Assembly (NCBI GenBank): GCA_944349855.1
Contig: CALVNS010000020.1
Span: 1-49,150 of the forward strand
Direction: 5' to 3'
DNA from: an uncultured Eubacteriales bacterium
GTDB lineage: Bacteria; Bacillota; Clostridia; Christensenellales; Aristaeellaceae
DNA: 49,150 nucleotides
The notes beneath the pieces are model-generated. The model was not told where the DNA came from, made no database searches, and saw nothing but the letters and a program-made list of their open reading frames with translations. Each line of letters opens with the position of its first letter. Position 1 is the first letter of the stretch. Shown one piece after another: positions 18,170 to 25,680 of this stretch. Position numbers and translations under genes: made by a program.

Positions 18170-19183
18170 TCAGCCCATGTGCTTGCCCTCGAACGCCACG
18201 CGCCGGCGCACGTCCTGCATCACCTGCGCGAAGGACGGCATGTCCAGCGACTGCGCGCCATCGCACAGCGCGCATGCGGGGTTATTGTGCACCTCGATCA
18301 GCAGGCCGTCCGCGCCCGCGGCGATCGCCGCGCGAGAGAGCGGCTGCACCATGCGCGCCATGCCCGCCGCGTGGCTGGGATCCACGATCACGGGCAGGTG
18401 CGACTTCTCCTTGATGAGCGGAATGGCCGAGATGTCCAGGTTGTTGCGGATCATCTTCTCAAACGTGCGGATGCCCCGCTCGCACAGGATGACGTTCGGG
18501 TTGCCGCCGGCCAGGATGTACTCCGCGCTCATGAGCAGCTCCTCGATGGTGTTGGCCAGGCCCCGCTTGAGCAGCACTGGCTTGCGGCTGCGCCCCAGCT
18601 CCTTGAGCAGCCGGAAGTTCTGCATGTTGCGCGCGCCCACCTGCACGATGTCCACATCCGCAAAGTCGTCCAGCTGCGACTCGCCCATGATCTCCGTGAC
18701 GATGGGCAGGCCCGTCACCCGCCGCGCCTCCCGCAGCAGCCGCAGCCCGTCCGTCTCCAGCCCCTGGAACGAATACGGCGACGTGCGCGGCTTGAACGCG
18801 CCCCCGCGCAAAAACGTCGCGCCGCTCTCCTTGACCGACTGCGCCACCGTCAGCAGCTGCTCCTCGCTCTCCACCGAGCACGGGCCCGCGATCACGTGGA
18901 AGAATCCCTCGCCCACCGTGCGCCCCGCCACCGACACGTGCGTGTCGTCCGGGTGGAAGCGCCGGTTCGCCGCCTTGTACGGCTCCGAGATCCGCCGCAC
19001 GTCCGCCACGACCTCGTTGGCGCGCAGCGTGTCCGGGTTCACGTGCGACGTGTCGCCCACCAGGCCCAGAATCGTCGACTGCGTGCCCGCGCTGTAGTGC
19101 ACCTTCACGCCCAGCTGCTCTACGTCCCGGATGAGTTCGTCAATCTTCGGTTGCGGGGTTCCGTGTTTTACGATGATGATCAT
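18170..19183 (-). CDS. aroF: 3-deoxy-7-phosphoheptulonate (DAHP) synthase, AroF/AroA(beta) type
   Basis: A 337-residue enzyme that condenses phosphoenolpyruvate and erythrose 4-phosphate, the first step to aromatic amino acids. Residues 1-~65 form the ferredoxin-like regulatory domain (MIIIVKHGTPQPKIDELI). The catalytic barrel carries VIAGPCSVES, LRGGAFKPRTSPYSFQG, VQVGARNMQNF, LLKRGLANTIEE, VILCERGIRTFE and IVDPSHAAG. The start at 19183 is preceded by GGAAGGAGACGCGCAC; an ATG 18 bases further upstream would place that ribosome site inside the gene. It is preceded by a tyrosine-rich leader peptide and terminator, so expression is probably attenuated by tyrosine supply. No other shikimate genes are adjacent. 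Confidence 0.95.
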   Translation of the reverse strand: MIIIVKHGTPQPKIDELIRDVEQLGVKVHYSAGTQSTILGLVGDTSHVNPDTLRANEVVADVRRISEPYKAANRRFHPDDTHVSVAGRTVGEGFFHVIAGPCSVESEEQLLTVAQSVKESGATFLRGGAFKPRTSPYSFQGLETDGLRLLREARRVTGLPIVTEIMGESQLDDFADVDIVQVGARNMQNFRLLKELGRSRKPVLLKRGLANTIEELLMSAEYILAGGNPNVILCERGIRTFEKMIRNNLDISAIPLIKEKSHLPVIVDPSHAAGMARMVQPLSRAAIAAGADGLLIEVHNNPACALCDGAQSLDMPSFAQVMQDVRRRVAFEGKHMG

Positions 19184-19217
19184 GTGCGCGTCTCCTTCCA
19201 TCCTGCGTCGTCAAATG

Positions 19218-19248
19218 AAAAGGCAGCCCCGATGAAACGGGACTGCCT
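19218..19248 (-). terminator. Attenuator terminator in the DAHP synthase leader
   Basis: Read on the minus strand, an 11-bp stem AGGCAGTCCCG / CGGGGCTGCCT (one G-U pair) with loop TTTCAT is followed by TTTTCATTTG. It lies between the stop codon of the leader peptide (19270) and the aroF start (19183). A competing antiterminator is visible: ACGGGCTG at 19293-19286 can pair with CAGTCCCGT at 19245-19237, the 5' arm of the terminator, with one bulged base. Confidence 0.85.
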
Positions 19249-19269
19249 GTGCCGCGAAGCCCTGTGCCG

Positions 19270-19344
19270 CTACGCGCAACGCAAACAGCCCGTACTGCCA
19301 AAGCAATACAGGTACACGTAAGCATAGCGCGAAGCGTACGTCAT
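19270..19344 (-). CDS. Tyrosine-rich leader peptide of the aroF attenuator
   Basis: A 24-codon ORF on the minus strand starting MTYASRYAYVYLYCF and ending in TAG. It has five Tyr codons in its first 13 positions plus one Phe, far above chance. It is preceded by GGGAGGACCGCGCC, an excellent ribosome site, and lies ~23 bases downstream of a near-perfect promoter. The Tyr run is followed by alternative hairpins and a terminator, and then aroF. This is the layout of classical ribosome-mediated attenuation: stalling at Tyr codons when Tyr-tRNA is scarce would favour the antiterminator. A possible 1:2 pause hairpin is GTACCTG...CAGTAC around codons 10-18. Confidence 0.82.
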   Translation of the reverse strand: MTYASRYAYVYLYCFGSTGCLRCA

Positions 19345-19373
19345 GGCGCGGTCCTCCCTCTGTTGATGGGTTC

Positions 19374-19402
19374 AGTATACCCCGCGCGCGCGCCGGTGTC
19401 AA
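19374..19402 (-). promoter_or_regulatory. Promoter of the leader peptide/aroF transcript
   Basis: On the minus strand TTGACA (19402-19397), 17 bases, then TATACT (19379-19374). Start of transcription is expected near 19367, giving a short leader with the ribosome site of the leader peptide. Confidence 0.88.
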
Positions 19403-19409
19403 TCCCCCT

Positions 19410-19445
19410 TGTCCTGGGAGGCCCGTGCCCGGGGCATTTTTTTTT
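19410..19445 (+). terminator. Terminator-like hairpin between divergent promoters
   Basis: TGTCCTGGG and CCCGGGGCA can pair over 9 bp (two G-U pairs), followed by nine T. There is no plus-strand gene just upstream, so its role is unclear; it may insulate the two divergent units. The rest of the 354-base gap 19184-19537 is the aroF leader (minus) and the GntR promoter (plus). Confidence 0.4.
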
Positions 19446-19454
19446 GCAAAGGAC

Positions 19455-19499
19455 TTGACAGTGCGGTGAAACGATGCTATACTTAATTACACAAGTAAT
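19455..19499 (+). promoter_or_regulatory. Promoter and likely operator of the GntR/ABC operon
   Basis: TTGACA (19455-19460), 17 bases, TATACT (19478-19483) with TG at 19475 giving an extended -10. Immediately downstream ATTAC-N4-GTAAT (19486-19499) forms an inverted repeat at the expected transcription start, and CAAGT...ACTTG overlaps it. YtrA-type regulators commonly repress their own operon from such sites. Confidence 0.8.
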
Positions 19500-19537
19500 G
19501 AACCACTTGACGAAAGAACCGGAAAGGGGGAGCGTCC

Positions 19538-19918
19538 ATGGCCTTCGAGGAGGGCGTGAGCATCTACCTGCAGGTCGCCCGCATGGTCGAGGACGACATC
19601 CTCGCCGGACGGCTGGGGGCGGAGGACCCGGTGCCGTCGACCAACGCGTTTGCGCGGCACTTCAACATCAACCCGGCGACGGTGGCCAAGGGCTTCGCGC
19701 TGCTGGTGGACGAGGGCATCATCTACAAGCGGCGGGGACTGGGCATGTTCGTGACGCCGCAGGGGCGCGAGATCGTGCGCGGCAAGCGACGACGCACGTT
19801 CTTTGAGACGCGCATCCCGGCACTGTGCGCGGAGGCGCGGGCGCTGGGCGTCGAGCCGGCGCAGTTTGCCGCGGCGGTTCGCAATTGCATGGAGCAGAAC
19901 GGAGGAGAGCAGACATGA
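19538..19918 (+). CDS. GntR-family regulator, YtrA type
   Basis: A 126-residue protein made of a GntR winged helix (residues ~3-70) and a short helical tail, the YtrA architecture without an effector domain. Visible signatures are EGVSIYLQVARMVEDDILAG, PSTNAFARHFNINPATVAKGFALL (recognition helix) and the wing EGIIYKRRGLGMFV. The start follows GAAAGGGGGAGCGTCC. It overlaps the ABC ATPase gene by ATGA, the usual arrangement in which a YtrA regulator represses its own ABC operon and is relieved by envelope stress, antibiotics or other signals. The signal here is unknown. Confidence 0.92.
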   Translation: MAFEEGVSIYLQVARMVEDDILAGRLGAEDPVPSTNAFARHFNINPATVAKGFALLVDEGIIYKRRGLGMFVTPQGREIVRGKRRRTFFETRIPALCAEARALGVEPAQFAAAVRNCMEQNGGEQT

Positions 19919-20814
19919 CGGACATTCCGGCGATCGAGGCGCGCGACCTGTCCATGCGCTTTGGCAGGACGCAGGCGCTGGATCACTTCAATTGCAGGAT
20001 GGAGGGCGGGCACATCTACGGCCTGCTGGGGCGAAACGGCGCGGGCAAGTCGACCTTCCTGCGCCTGCTGACGGCGCAGGCGTTCACCCGCACGGGCGAG
20101 GTGCGCGTGCTGGGGCGCCGGCCGGGCCTGGGCACGCTGGGCGAGATGTGCTTCATCAGCGACACGCCGGACTTCGGCGGGCTGACGCGCGTGCGCGACG
20201 TGCTGAGCGCCGAGCGCAGGCTGCACCCCAACTGGAGCGACGCGGTGTGCAGCCGCATGGTCGAGCGGTTCGAGCTGGACGTGCGGCGCAAGACCAAGGG
20301 CCTCTCGCGCGGCATGCAGACCGCCGTGGGCCTGGTGTGCGGGCTGGCCTCGCAGGCGCAGATCACGATCTTCGACGAGCCGAGCCTGGGCCTGGACGCC
20401 GTCAGCCGCGAGCGCTTCTACGACGCGCTGATCGACGCCTATGCCGAAAGGCCGCGCACCATCGTGCTCAGCACGCACCTGATCGACGAGGTCGCGCGCG
20501 TGCTGGAGACGGCGGTCATGATCGACCACGGCAAGCTGATCCTGCAGCGCGACGTGGACGAACTGCGCCAGCTGTGCGTGACCGTCAGCGGCGCGCCCGA
20601 GGCGGTGACGGCCGCCACGCGCGGCCTGCGCGTGCTGCACGAGGAGAGCTTTGCCGGGGCGATGGCGCGCAGCGTCTTTCTGGACGCGCCGCGGCAGTTC
20701 CCGCAGGACGTGAAGACGGAGCCGATCGGCCTGCAGCGCCTGTTCGTGCTGCTGACCGACGCGCAGAGAGGGGGAGAGGCCGATGGTTTCGGCAATGCGG
20801 CAATCGCGCTTTGA
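19915..20814 (+). CDS. ABC transporter ATP-binding protein (YtrB-like)
   Basis: A 299-residue ATPase. Walker A GRNGAGKST, the Q-loop region replaced by CFISDTPDFGG (no canonical glutamine, common in the YtrB/EcsA-like group), signature LSRGMQTAV in place of LSGGQ, Walker B ITIFDEPSLGLDA and switch LSTHLIDE. The C-terminal ~80 residues form the small domain found in drug or stress exporters. The start at 19915 is set by the ATGA overlap with the regulator gene. It would power the membrane protein encoded next, with which it overlaps by 32 bases. Confidence 0.92.
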   Translation: MTDIPAIEARDLSMRFGRTQALDHFNCRMEGGHIYGLLGRNGAGKSTFLRLLTAQAFTRTGEVRVLGRRPGLGTLGEMCFISDTPDFGGLTRVRDVLSAERRLHPNWSDAVCSRMVERFELDVRRKTKGLSRGMQTAVGLVCGLASQAQITIFDEPSLGLDAVSRERFYDALIDAYAERPRTIVLSTHLIDEVARVLETAVMIDHGKLILQRDVDELRQLCVTVSGAPEAVTAATRGLRVLHEESFAGAMARSVFLDAPRQFPQDVKTEPIGLQRLFVLLTDAQRGGEADGFGNAAIAL

Positions 20815-21601
20815 GGGAACGGCCCGATACCTGTGGGCCAAGGGCTGGAAGCTACTGCTGCCCGGGGCGGCGGCGATATTCGTAATGGAGCTGCTGATCT
20901 ATCTGATGCCGGCGCTGGGCCTGGGCACGGCGGAGCAGGGCGTCTCGACGGTGTTCTGGTATGTGAGCGTGTGCGCGCTGATCCTGATGTACCGTGCGGC
21001 GAATGTGGACGCGCGCTTCCTGATCACGCGCCTGACGCCGCGCCCGTCGGTCTACGCCGGTGTGGTGCTGGAGATCCTCACATTCACCGCGCTGGGCGTG
21101 CTGCTGGCCGCCGCCGTCACGCTGGCGGAGACGGGGCTGGTGGCCGCGCTGTCCGGCCTGGCCCCGGGCCGCTACTCGGTTTCGATGTGGGATTTGCTTG
21201 GCCAGGCGCGCGCGACGGCGACGGGTGAAGTTGTGGGCTTCCTCGTGCCCTATACGGGCCGGTTCTTCCTTTCTACGGTGGAGTACTGCTGCTTCTACTA
21301 CCTGTACTTCTGCCTGCTGCGCCGTTGGAAGGTGCAGACGTTGGCGGTGACGATCGGCGTGCCGGTGCTGATGGTCGTGCTGGTGGTCGTGCCTGCGGTC
21401 AACGGCTTCTTTGACCAGATTGCGAGCATGAGCGAGCAGGAACTTTGGCAGTCGATGCCGGTATTGATGAACCTGCTTCGTTTTATGGAAGAAGCGGTTC
21501 GGTTCATGATCGAGCGTTGGCCCGCCATTCGCGCGGTCGCGGCGGTCGCCTGCCTGGCGCTGAGCTATCCGGTGATGGCGGGCACGCCGCAGCCCAAGTG
21601 A
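20783..21601 (+). CDS. ABC-2-like membrane subunit of the YtrA-regulated transporter
   Basis: A 272-residue protein with about six hydrophobic helices (near residues 27-45, 60-75, 92-118, 145-160, 170-215 and 250-268) and no signal peptide. No strong family motif is seen, as usual for these permeases. Its 32-base overlap with the ATPase gene, in a GntR-ATPase-permease order, identifies it as the membrane partner. The start follows AGAGAGGGGGAGAGGCCG. Function in efflux or envelope-stress defence is inferred from the operon layout only. Confidence 0.8.
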   Translation: MVSAMRQSRFEGTARYLWAKGWKLLLPGAAAIFVMELLIYLMPALGLGTAEQGVSTVFWYVSVCALILMYRAANVDARFLITRLTPRPSVYAGVVLEILTFTALGVLLAAAVTLAETGLVAALSGLAPGRYSVSMWDLLGQARATATGEVVGFLVPYTGRFFLSTVEYCCFYYLYFCLLRRWKVQTLAVTIGVPVLMVVLVVVPAVNGFFDQIASMSEQELWQSMPVLMNLLRFMEEAVRFMIERWPAIRAVAAVACLALSYPVMAGTPQPK

Positions 21602-21653
21602 TTCCGCTTCCCCTGGCATACGCCCGAGAAACAATAGAAAGGATGGAGAAGAC

Positions 21654-23156
21654 ATGCGAAACGGACTGAAAAAGGGAACGCAGAAAATGCTGGCGCTGCT
21701 CACGGCGCTGATGCTGTGCCTGCTGCCGGCCTGCGCGCCGGCGGAGGAGGCCCAGCCCACGCCCGGCACGCTGTACACGCAGCTGATGCTGAACGCGCTG
21801 GCGGCCGGTCGCGAGGTGTACGGCGACATGAGCATGCAGATCAGCATGCCCACCGTCGCGGACGTGGGCGACGACGAGCTGGAGGTCGTGCAGGCCGTGC
21901 TGGACCTGCTCTCCTGCGGCAGCGTGACCTACAGCGGCGCGGTGACGGCCGAAGGATTCGACGGGCGCATGGGCCTTTCGATGAAGGATGGCGACGGCCT
22001 GACGAACGTCGCGGACGTCGCGATCTCGCTGAACGGCGAGCGCGCGCTGCTGACCACCAGCCTGATGCCCAGCACCGCGCTGGAGGTGCGCTATGACGAG
22101 ATCGTCCAGCTGCTGGGCCTGGACCAGATCGACTGGGAGGCGCTGGGCGCCGCGCTGGGCGAATCGCTGGCTGGCTATACCGATGCGCTGATCCAGTGGG
22201 CGGCGACGCTGCCTGCGCCTGTCGAAGGCGGCGCGGTTGCGGCGACCGACACCTGCGACGCGGCGGCCTCCACGGCGACGATCCAGCTTACCGGCGACGA
22301 ACTGGCCGCGCTGGGCCAGGCGCTGGGCGAGGCCGCGAAGAACGACGGCTTTACCTCCAGCCTGTACGCGATGACGAACGGCGGCGACTGGAGCGAGGCG
22401 GTCGACGAGGCCGTCGAGAACTGGCGGATGAGCACGAGCGGCGCGGAACTGGAACTGCGCATGCTGCTGAACGACGCCGGCTCGCCCGTGGCCTTCTACC
22501 TGAGCGGCAGCGGCGACGTGCTCGGCCTGGAGAGCAAGACGACCGAGAACGGCGCTCTGGTGCGCCTGTGCTTCGCCAGCGGCGGCGAGACGCTGTTTGA
22601 CCTCGTGCTGGATGTGAGCGCGCTGCTGGACGAGACCTTCCGGACCGACGTGCGCGTGGCGATGGTCGCCGGCGAGGCAGACGATCGCGTGACGGTCAGC
22701 GAGCAGATCAGCACCGAGGCGGCCATTGTGGACGGCGTGGAGACCATCACCGGCAGCGGCACCGTGGAGTCGGTCGCAGAGCAGGGAACGGACGAGGCGG
22801 CCACCCAGGTGCGCACGACCGGCACGTATCAGAGCGAGCAGGTCACCAAGCCCGTGGGCGACGTGGACTTTGAGACCGTCAGCACTGCCAACATGCAGAT
22901 GACGGTGGCACAGGACGGCACGGAGCTGATGACGATCGCCTATGACGTGCGCTCGAACCTGGCCTCCCGCGAGTATGTGCCGGCGGACCTGTCCGGCGTG
23001 AAGACGATCGGCCTGACCGACCTGCTGGACGAGGCGACGCTCACCTCGCTGACTGCGGAGCTGACCTCTGGCGGCATGCTCGCGCTGAGCAAGGCCATGA
23101 GCCTGCTGCCGCAGGAGACTCTGACCCACATCATGGAGCTGGGCGCGGCGCTGTAA
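21654..23156 (+). CDS. Secreted, probably lipid-anchored protein of unknown function
   Basis: A 500-residue exported protein. Residues 1-~25 form a signal peptide (MRNGLKKGTQKMLALLTALM...) ending in LLPAC, a plausible lipobox with the lipidated cysteine near residue 27. The mature part is acidic, rich in beta-strand patterns (repeated T-x-T/V-x-V runs, EQISTEAAIVDGVETITGSG) and otherwise unrecognised. The start follows GAAAGGATGGAGAAGAC, 52 bases after the ABC membrane gene, so it is likely part of the same YtrA-controlled unit. It might be a surface sensor or accessory protein of that transporter; this is a guess. A terminator follows. Confidence 0.8.
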   Translation: MRNGLKKGTQKMLALLTALMLCLLPACAPAEEAQPTPGTLYTQLMLNALAAGREVYGDMSMQISMPTVADVGDDELEVVQAVLDLLSCGSVTYSGAVTAEGFDGRMGLSMKDGDGLTNVADVAISLNGERALLTTSLMPSTALEVRYDEIVQLLGLDQIDWEALGAALGESLAGYTDALIQWAATLPAPVEGGAVAATDTCDAAASTATIQLTGDELAALGQALGEAAKNDGFTSSLYAMTNGGDWSEAVDEAVENWRMSTSGAELELRMLLNDAGSPVAFYLSGSGDVLGLESKTTENGALVRLCFASGGETLFDLVLDVSALLDETFRTDVRVAMVAGEADDRVTVSEQISTEAAIVDGVETITGSGTVESVAEQGTDEAATQVRTTGTYQSEQVTKPVGDVDFETVSTANMQMTVAQDGTELMTIAYDVRSNLASREYVPADLSGVKTIGLTDLLDEATLTSLTAELTSGGMLALSKAMSLLPQETLTHIMELGAAL

Positions 23157-23177
23157 GCGCGGCCCGGACATACCAAA

Positions 23178-23208
23178 GCCCTCCCGGCTGGACCGGGAGG
23201 GCCTTTTT
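23178..23208 (+). terminator. Terminator after the secreted protein gene
   Basis: A perfect 10-bp stem (GCCCTCCCGG / CCGGGAGGGC) with a five-base loop is followed by CTTTTTG. On the minus strand the tail is TTTGG, so it may also stop transcripts from the convergent GH43 gene. Confidence 0.9.
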
Positions 23209-23223
23209 GCTGCGATGGAGGCG

Positions 23224-24096
23224 TCAGGCCAGGTCCGTGCGCTCCAGGCGGCCGCCCACCTCGCGCAGCGGATAGAAGTGCGGCCGCTCCTGCGGGTTCG
23301 CGTTGGGGCTGTGCAGCGTCAGGTACAGCTGCCCATCCAGCGCACGGAACACCATGCCATGCCCGCCGTCCCGCCTGAACAGCGGCTCCACCTGCGTGAA
23401 GCGCCCATCCAGATCGCCCGTGTCCGACACGGCCAGCGCCTGCGTGTAGCCGCCCTCGGAAAAGCTGGCCCACAGGCACAGCAGCGTCCCGTCCGCCGTG
23501 CGCCACAGGAACGGGCCGTCCGTCACCAGGCCCGTGCGGCCATCCTGCTCCACCGGCCGCGCCCACGGCGCATCCGACGCGTGGAACAGCACCCGCGGCG
23601 CGCCTGCCGCCGCGCGCAGGTCGTCCGTCAGCGGCACCGCGCAGACCTCGCCGTCGCCCACCTGCAGCCACTCGTGGCAGAACACCATGTGCGGCCGGCC
23701 CGCGCGGTCGACGAAGAACGTGCCGTCCAGGCACTCCCAGTCCGCCGGCGTCACCGGCCCCTGCGAGTGCGGCACGAACGGGCCCATGGGGCTGTCCGCG
23801 CACAGGATCGCCGTGCCGCGGCACACGCCCTCCGCCTTGAAGCTGGCGAACAGGTAGAACCGGCCCTTCCACGCGTGCACCTCCGGCGCCCAGTAGTGCC
23901 GGTCCGCCCAGAACGTGCCGTCGTTTTCAAAGCACGCGTGCGGGCCGTCCCAGTGCCCCAGGTCGTCCCCGACATACACGTCAAAGCCCGTCGCCTTGCC
24001 CCAGCACGTCTTCCCGCGCGTGCCATATAGATAGTACCGCCCTCCGTGCACGAGCACGAACGGGTCCCGAATGTTGATGTCCGACCGATTGAGCAT
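23224..24096 (-). CDS. GH43-family glycoside hydrolase (beta-xylosidase/arabinofuranosidase-like)
   Basis: A 290-residue five-bladed beta-propeller hydrolase without signal peptide. INIRDPFVLVHGGRYYLYGT gives the catalytic base at Asp11, WAPEVHAWKGRFYLFAS is the second-blade signature, and CLDGTFFVD carries the modulating Asp124. The usual general-acid motif EGP appears here as VTDGPFLW, so the acid may instead be the Glu of CHEW (142); this pattern recurs in one branch of GH43 as I remember it. The start follows AAGGAGGCGTAATGC and lies three bases after the MFS gene, so imported arabino- or xylo-oligosaccharides are the likely substrates. Precise specificity is not decided. Confidence 0.88.
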   Translation of the reverse strand: MLNRSDINIRDPFVLVHGGRYYLYGTRGKTCWGKATGFDVYVGDDLGHWDGPHACFENDGTFWADRHYWAPEVHAWKGRFYLFASFKAEGVCRGTAILCADSPMGPFVPHSQGPVTPADWECLDGTFFVDRAGRPHMVFCHEWLQVGDGEVCAVPLTDDLRAAAGAPRVLFHASDAPWARPVEQDGRTGLVTDGPFLWRTADGTLLCLWASFSEGGYTQALAVSDTGDLDGRFTQVEPLFRRDGGHGMVFRALDGQLYLTLHSPNANPQERPHFYPLREVGGRLERTDLA

Positions 24097-24099
24097 GCA

Positions 24100-25266
24100 T
24101 TACGCCTCCTTCATTTGCGCGGCCTGCCGCTCCAGCGCGCTCATGCGCCGCGCCGGCGCCAGGAAGACCGCCAGACCGCACGTCAGCAGCGCCCCGCACA
24201 CGCCGAACACCGCGCCCGTCCCGATCGCGTCGCTCAGCGCGCCGCCCAGCAGGCCGCCCACCACCCGCGCCACGCCGAAGGTCACGAAGTTGAGCGTCGT
24301 CTGCGCAGAGCTGAGCAGCTCCGGCGCCACGCGCTCGCTCAGGTACAGCGCGGGGAAGTACTCAAAGCACGCCAGCACCGACACGCCCAGCAGCTGCAGC
24401 GCCAGCAGCGCCAGCACGTCCCGCGTCAGCGCCACGCCGATCCAACGCACGGCGTTTACCGCCATGCCCAGCAGCATCCACTGCCAGACCGTCAGCTTGC
24501 GGTACAGCCGCCCCGAAAAGAGCAGGAACGGCAGCTCCATGCCCACGGAGATCACCGACATCAGCCCCACCATCGCGTTGGATGCGCCGCAATCCGCAAA
24601 GTGCTTGGCGAAAAACGACTGATAGAACATGGACGTGATCGTGCCCGTGAAGACCATGCAAAGCAGCAGCAGCACCCGGCGGTCCCGCAGCAGCAGCGCC
24701 GGCGAAACCCGCACGCCCCGCTCCCGCTGGTGGCCCGCAATGGGCGGCATCAGCAGCGAGAGGCCCGCCGCCAGCAGCAGGAACACGCCCACCAGCCGGT
24801 ACAGCCCCCGCACGCTGCCCGCAAACAGCACGCCCGCCAGCAGCGCCGACACCTGATAGCCGATGCTGCCCGCCATGCGGATCGGCCCGAACGACCGCCC
24901 CACGCCCGCGGTGTACTCCATCGCCAGGCTGGAGGAGAGCGGCAGCACCGGCTGACTGAACAGCGCCGTGCCCGTGCAGATGACCATCAGCAGCGCAAAG
25001 CGGTCCGTCAGATCGTACAGGAACGAAAAACACGCGCTCAGCGCCAGCGCAAGCGTGATCACGCTGCGCCGGCGCGCCGCGCTGTCGCTGGCGATGCCCC
25101 ACAGCGGCATGGCCAGCATGCCCAGCAGCACCGGCAGCGACATGAGCATGCCGATCTGCGTGTCGTTCAGCCCGATCTCCTCATAAAAGATCGCCGCAAA
25201 GCTGGCCGTCGGCCCCATGGACATGAAGTAGACGGCATAGTAGGCGTACAGGATGCAAAGACGCAT
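24100..25266 (-). CDS. MFS transporter, sugar-type (MFS_1-like)
   Basis: A 388-residue membrane protein with twelve predicted helices in two halves. The N-terminus MRLCILYAYYAVYFMSMGPTASFAAIFYEEIGLNDTQIGML, the loop PLWGIASDSAARRR between helices 2 and 3, and its counterpart LFSGRLYRKLT in the second half are typical of the LacY/nucleoside-symporter-like branch. The start at 25266 follows GGAGGGGGCGCGCGTC; a longer reading to 25404 would run through the promoter. Co-transcription with the GH43 enzyme suggests it imports the oligosaccharide that enzyme cleaves. Confidence 0.9.
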   Translation of the reverse strand: MRLCILYAYYAVYFMSMGPTASFAAIFYEEIGLNDTQIGMLMSLPVLLGMLAMPLWGIASDSAARRRSVITLALALSACFSFLYDLTDRFALLMVICTGTALFSQPVLPLSSSLAMEYTAGVGRSFGPIRMAGSIGYQVSALLAGVLFAGSVRGLYRLVGVFLLLAAGLSLLMPPIAGHQRERGVRVSPALLLRDRRVLLLLCMVFTGTITSMFYQSFFAKHFADCGASNAMVGLMSVISVGMELPFLLFSGRLYRKLTVWQWMLLGMAVNAVRWIGVALTRDVLALLALQLLGVSVLACFEYFPALYLSERVAPELLSSAQTTLNFVTFGVARVVGGLLGGALSDAIGTGAVFGVCGALLTCGLAVFLAPARRMSALERQAAQMKEA

Positions 25267-25300
25267 GACGCGCGCCCCCTCCGCGATTGTCGCTACGTCC

Positions 25301-25309
25301 AGTATACCA
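25301..25309 (-). promoter_or_regulatory. Extended -10 promoter of the MFS-GH43 operon
   Basis: Minus-strand TGGTATACT, an extended -10 element about 35 bases before the MFS start codon. The -35 region is weak (TACCGG at the 17-base position). Confidence 0.65.
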
Positions 25310-25424
25310 CGCCCGCGCCCCCGCCGGTAGGGGAATTTTGCACGCGCTCCCAATTTTGCAGGGATGCGCCCGCCTCGCGGCGAATATATCCCGTCGGTAT
25401 CCACGCGCGCAAAGGAGGCACAAT

Positions 25425-25646
25425 ATGGACGAACGCGAAACCCTGCACTATGTATGTCCCAAGTGCGGCTGCACCCGCTTTGAACACGACCAGTTTCAGG
25501 CCACGGGCGGCAACCTGGCCAGGCTGCTGGACGTGCAGAACAAGAAGTTCATCACCGTCAGCTGCGCGCAGTGCGGCTATACGGAGCTGTACAGGGCGCA
25601 GACCAGCACTGGATGGAATATCCTGGACGTACTGCTCGGCGGCTGA
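25425..25646 (+). CDS. Small zinc-ribbon protein (DUF2082-like)
   Basis: A 73-residue protein with two CxxC knuckles, CPKC (11-14) and CAQC (~47-50), separated by a conserved-looking stretch with FEHDQFQATGGNLARLLDVQNKKFITVSC. This fits the family described as nucleic-acid-binding zinc-ribbon proteins; the role is unknown. The start at 25425 follows AAAGGAGGCACAAT. The chromate-transporter genes follow 34 bases later, perhaps in the same transcript. Confidence 0.82.
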   Translation: MDERETLHYVCPKCGCTRFEHDQFQATGGNLARLLDVQNKKFITVSCAQCGYTELYRAQTSTGWNILDVLLGG

Positions 25647-25680
25647 GCCGGGCTTACCTTACATCATGAGGAGGCATACC

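Noticed and set aside
18157-18171. Hairpin GAGGGCA/TGCCCTC at the aroF stop codon as a terminator
   Set aside because: The stem is short and lacks a T-run; the stronger bidirectional hairpin at 18097-18123 is the better candidate.
17384-19321. 645-codon plus-strand frame crossing OppF, the small gene and aroF
   Set aside because: Out of frame with OppF, crosses a strong terminator and is antisense to aroF; Arg/Pro-rich shadow.
25267-25424. Promoter for the zinc-ribbon gene
   Set aside because: TTGCAG and an AT-rich GAATATATC are present but with unsuitable spacing; not strong enough to annotate.
24046-25680. Long N-terminal extension of the first chromate-transporter gene
   Set aside because: The extension runs antisense through the MFS gene and is Arg/His/Gln-rich. 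The family N-terminus and ribosome site are at 25681.
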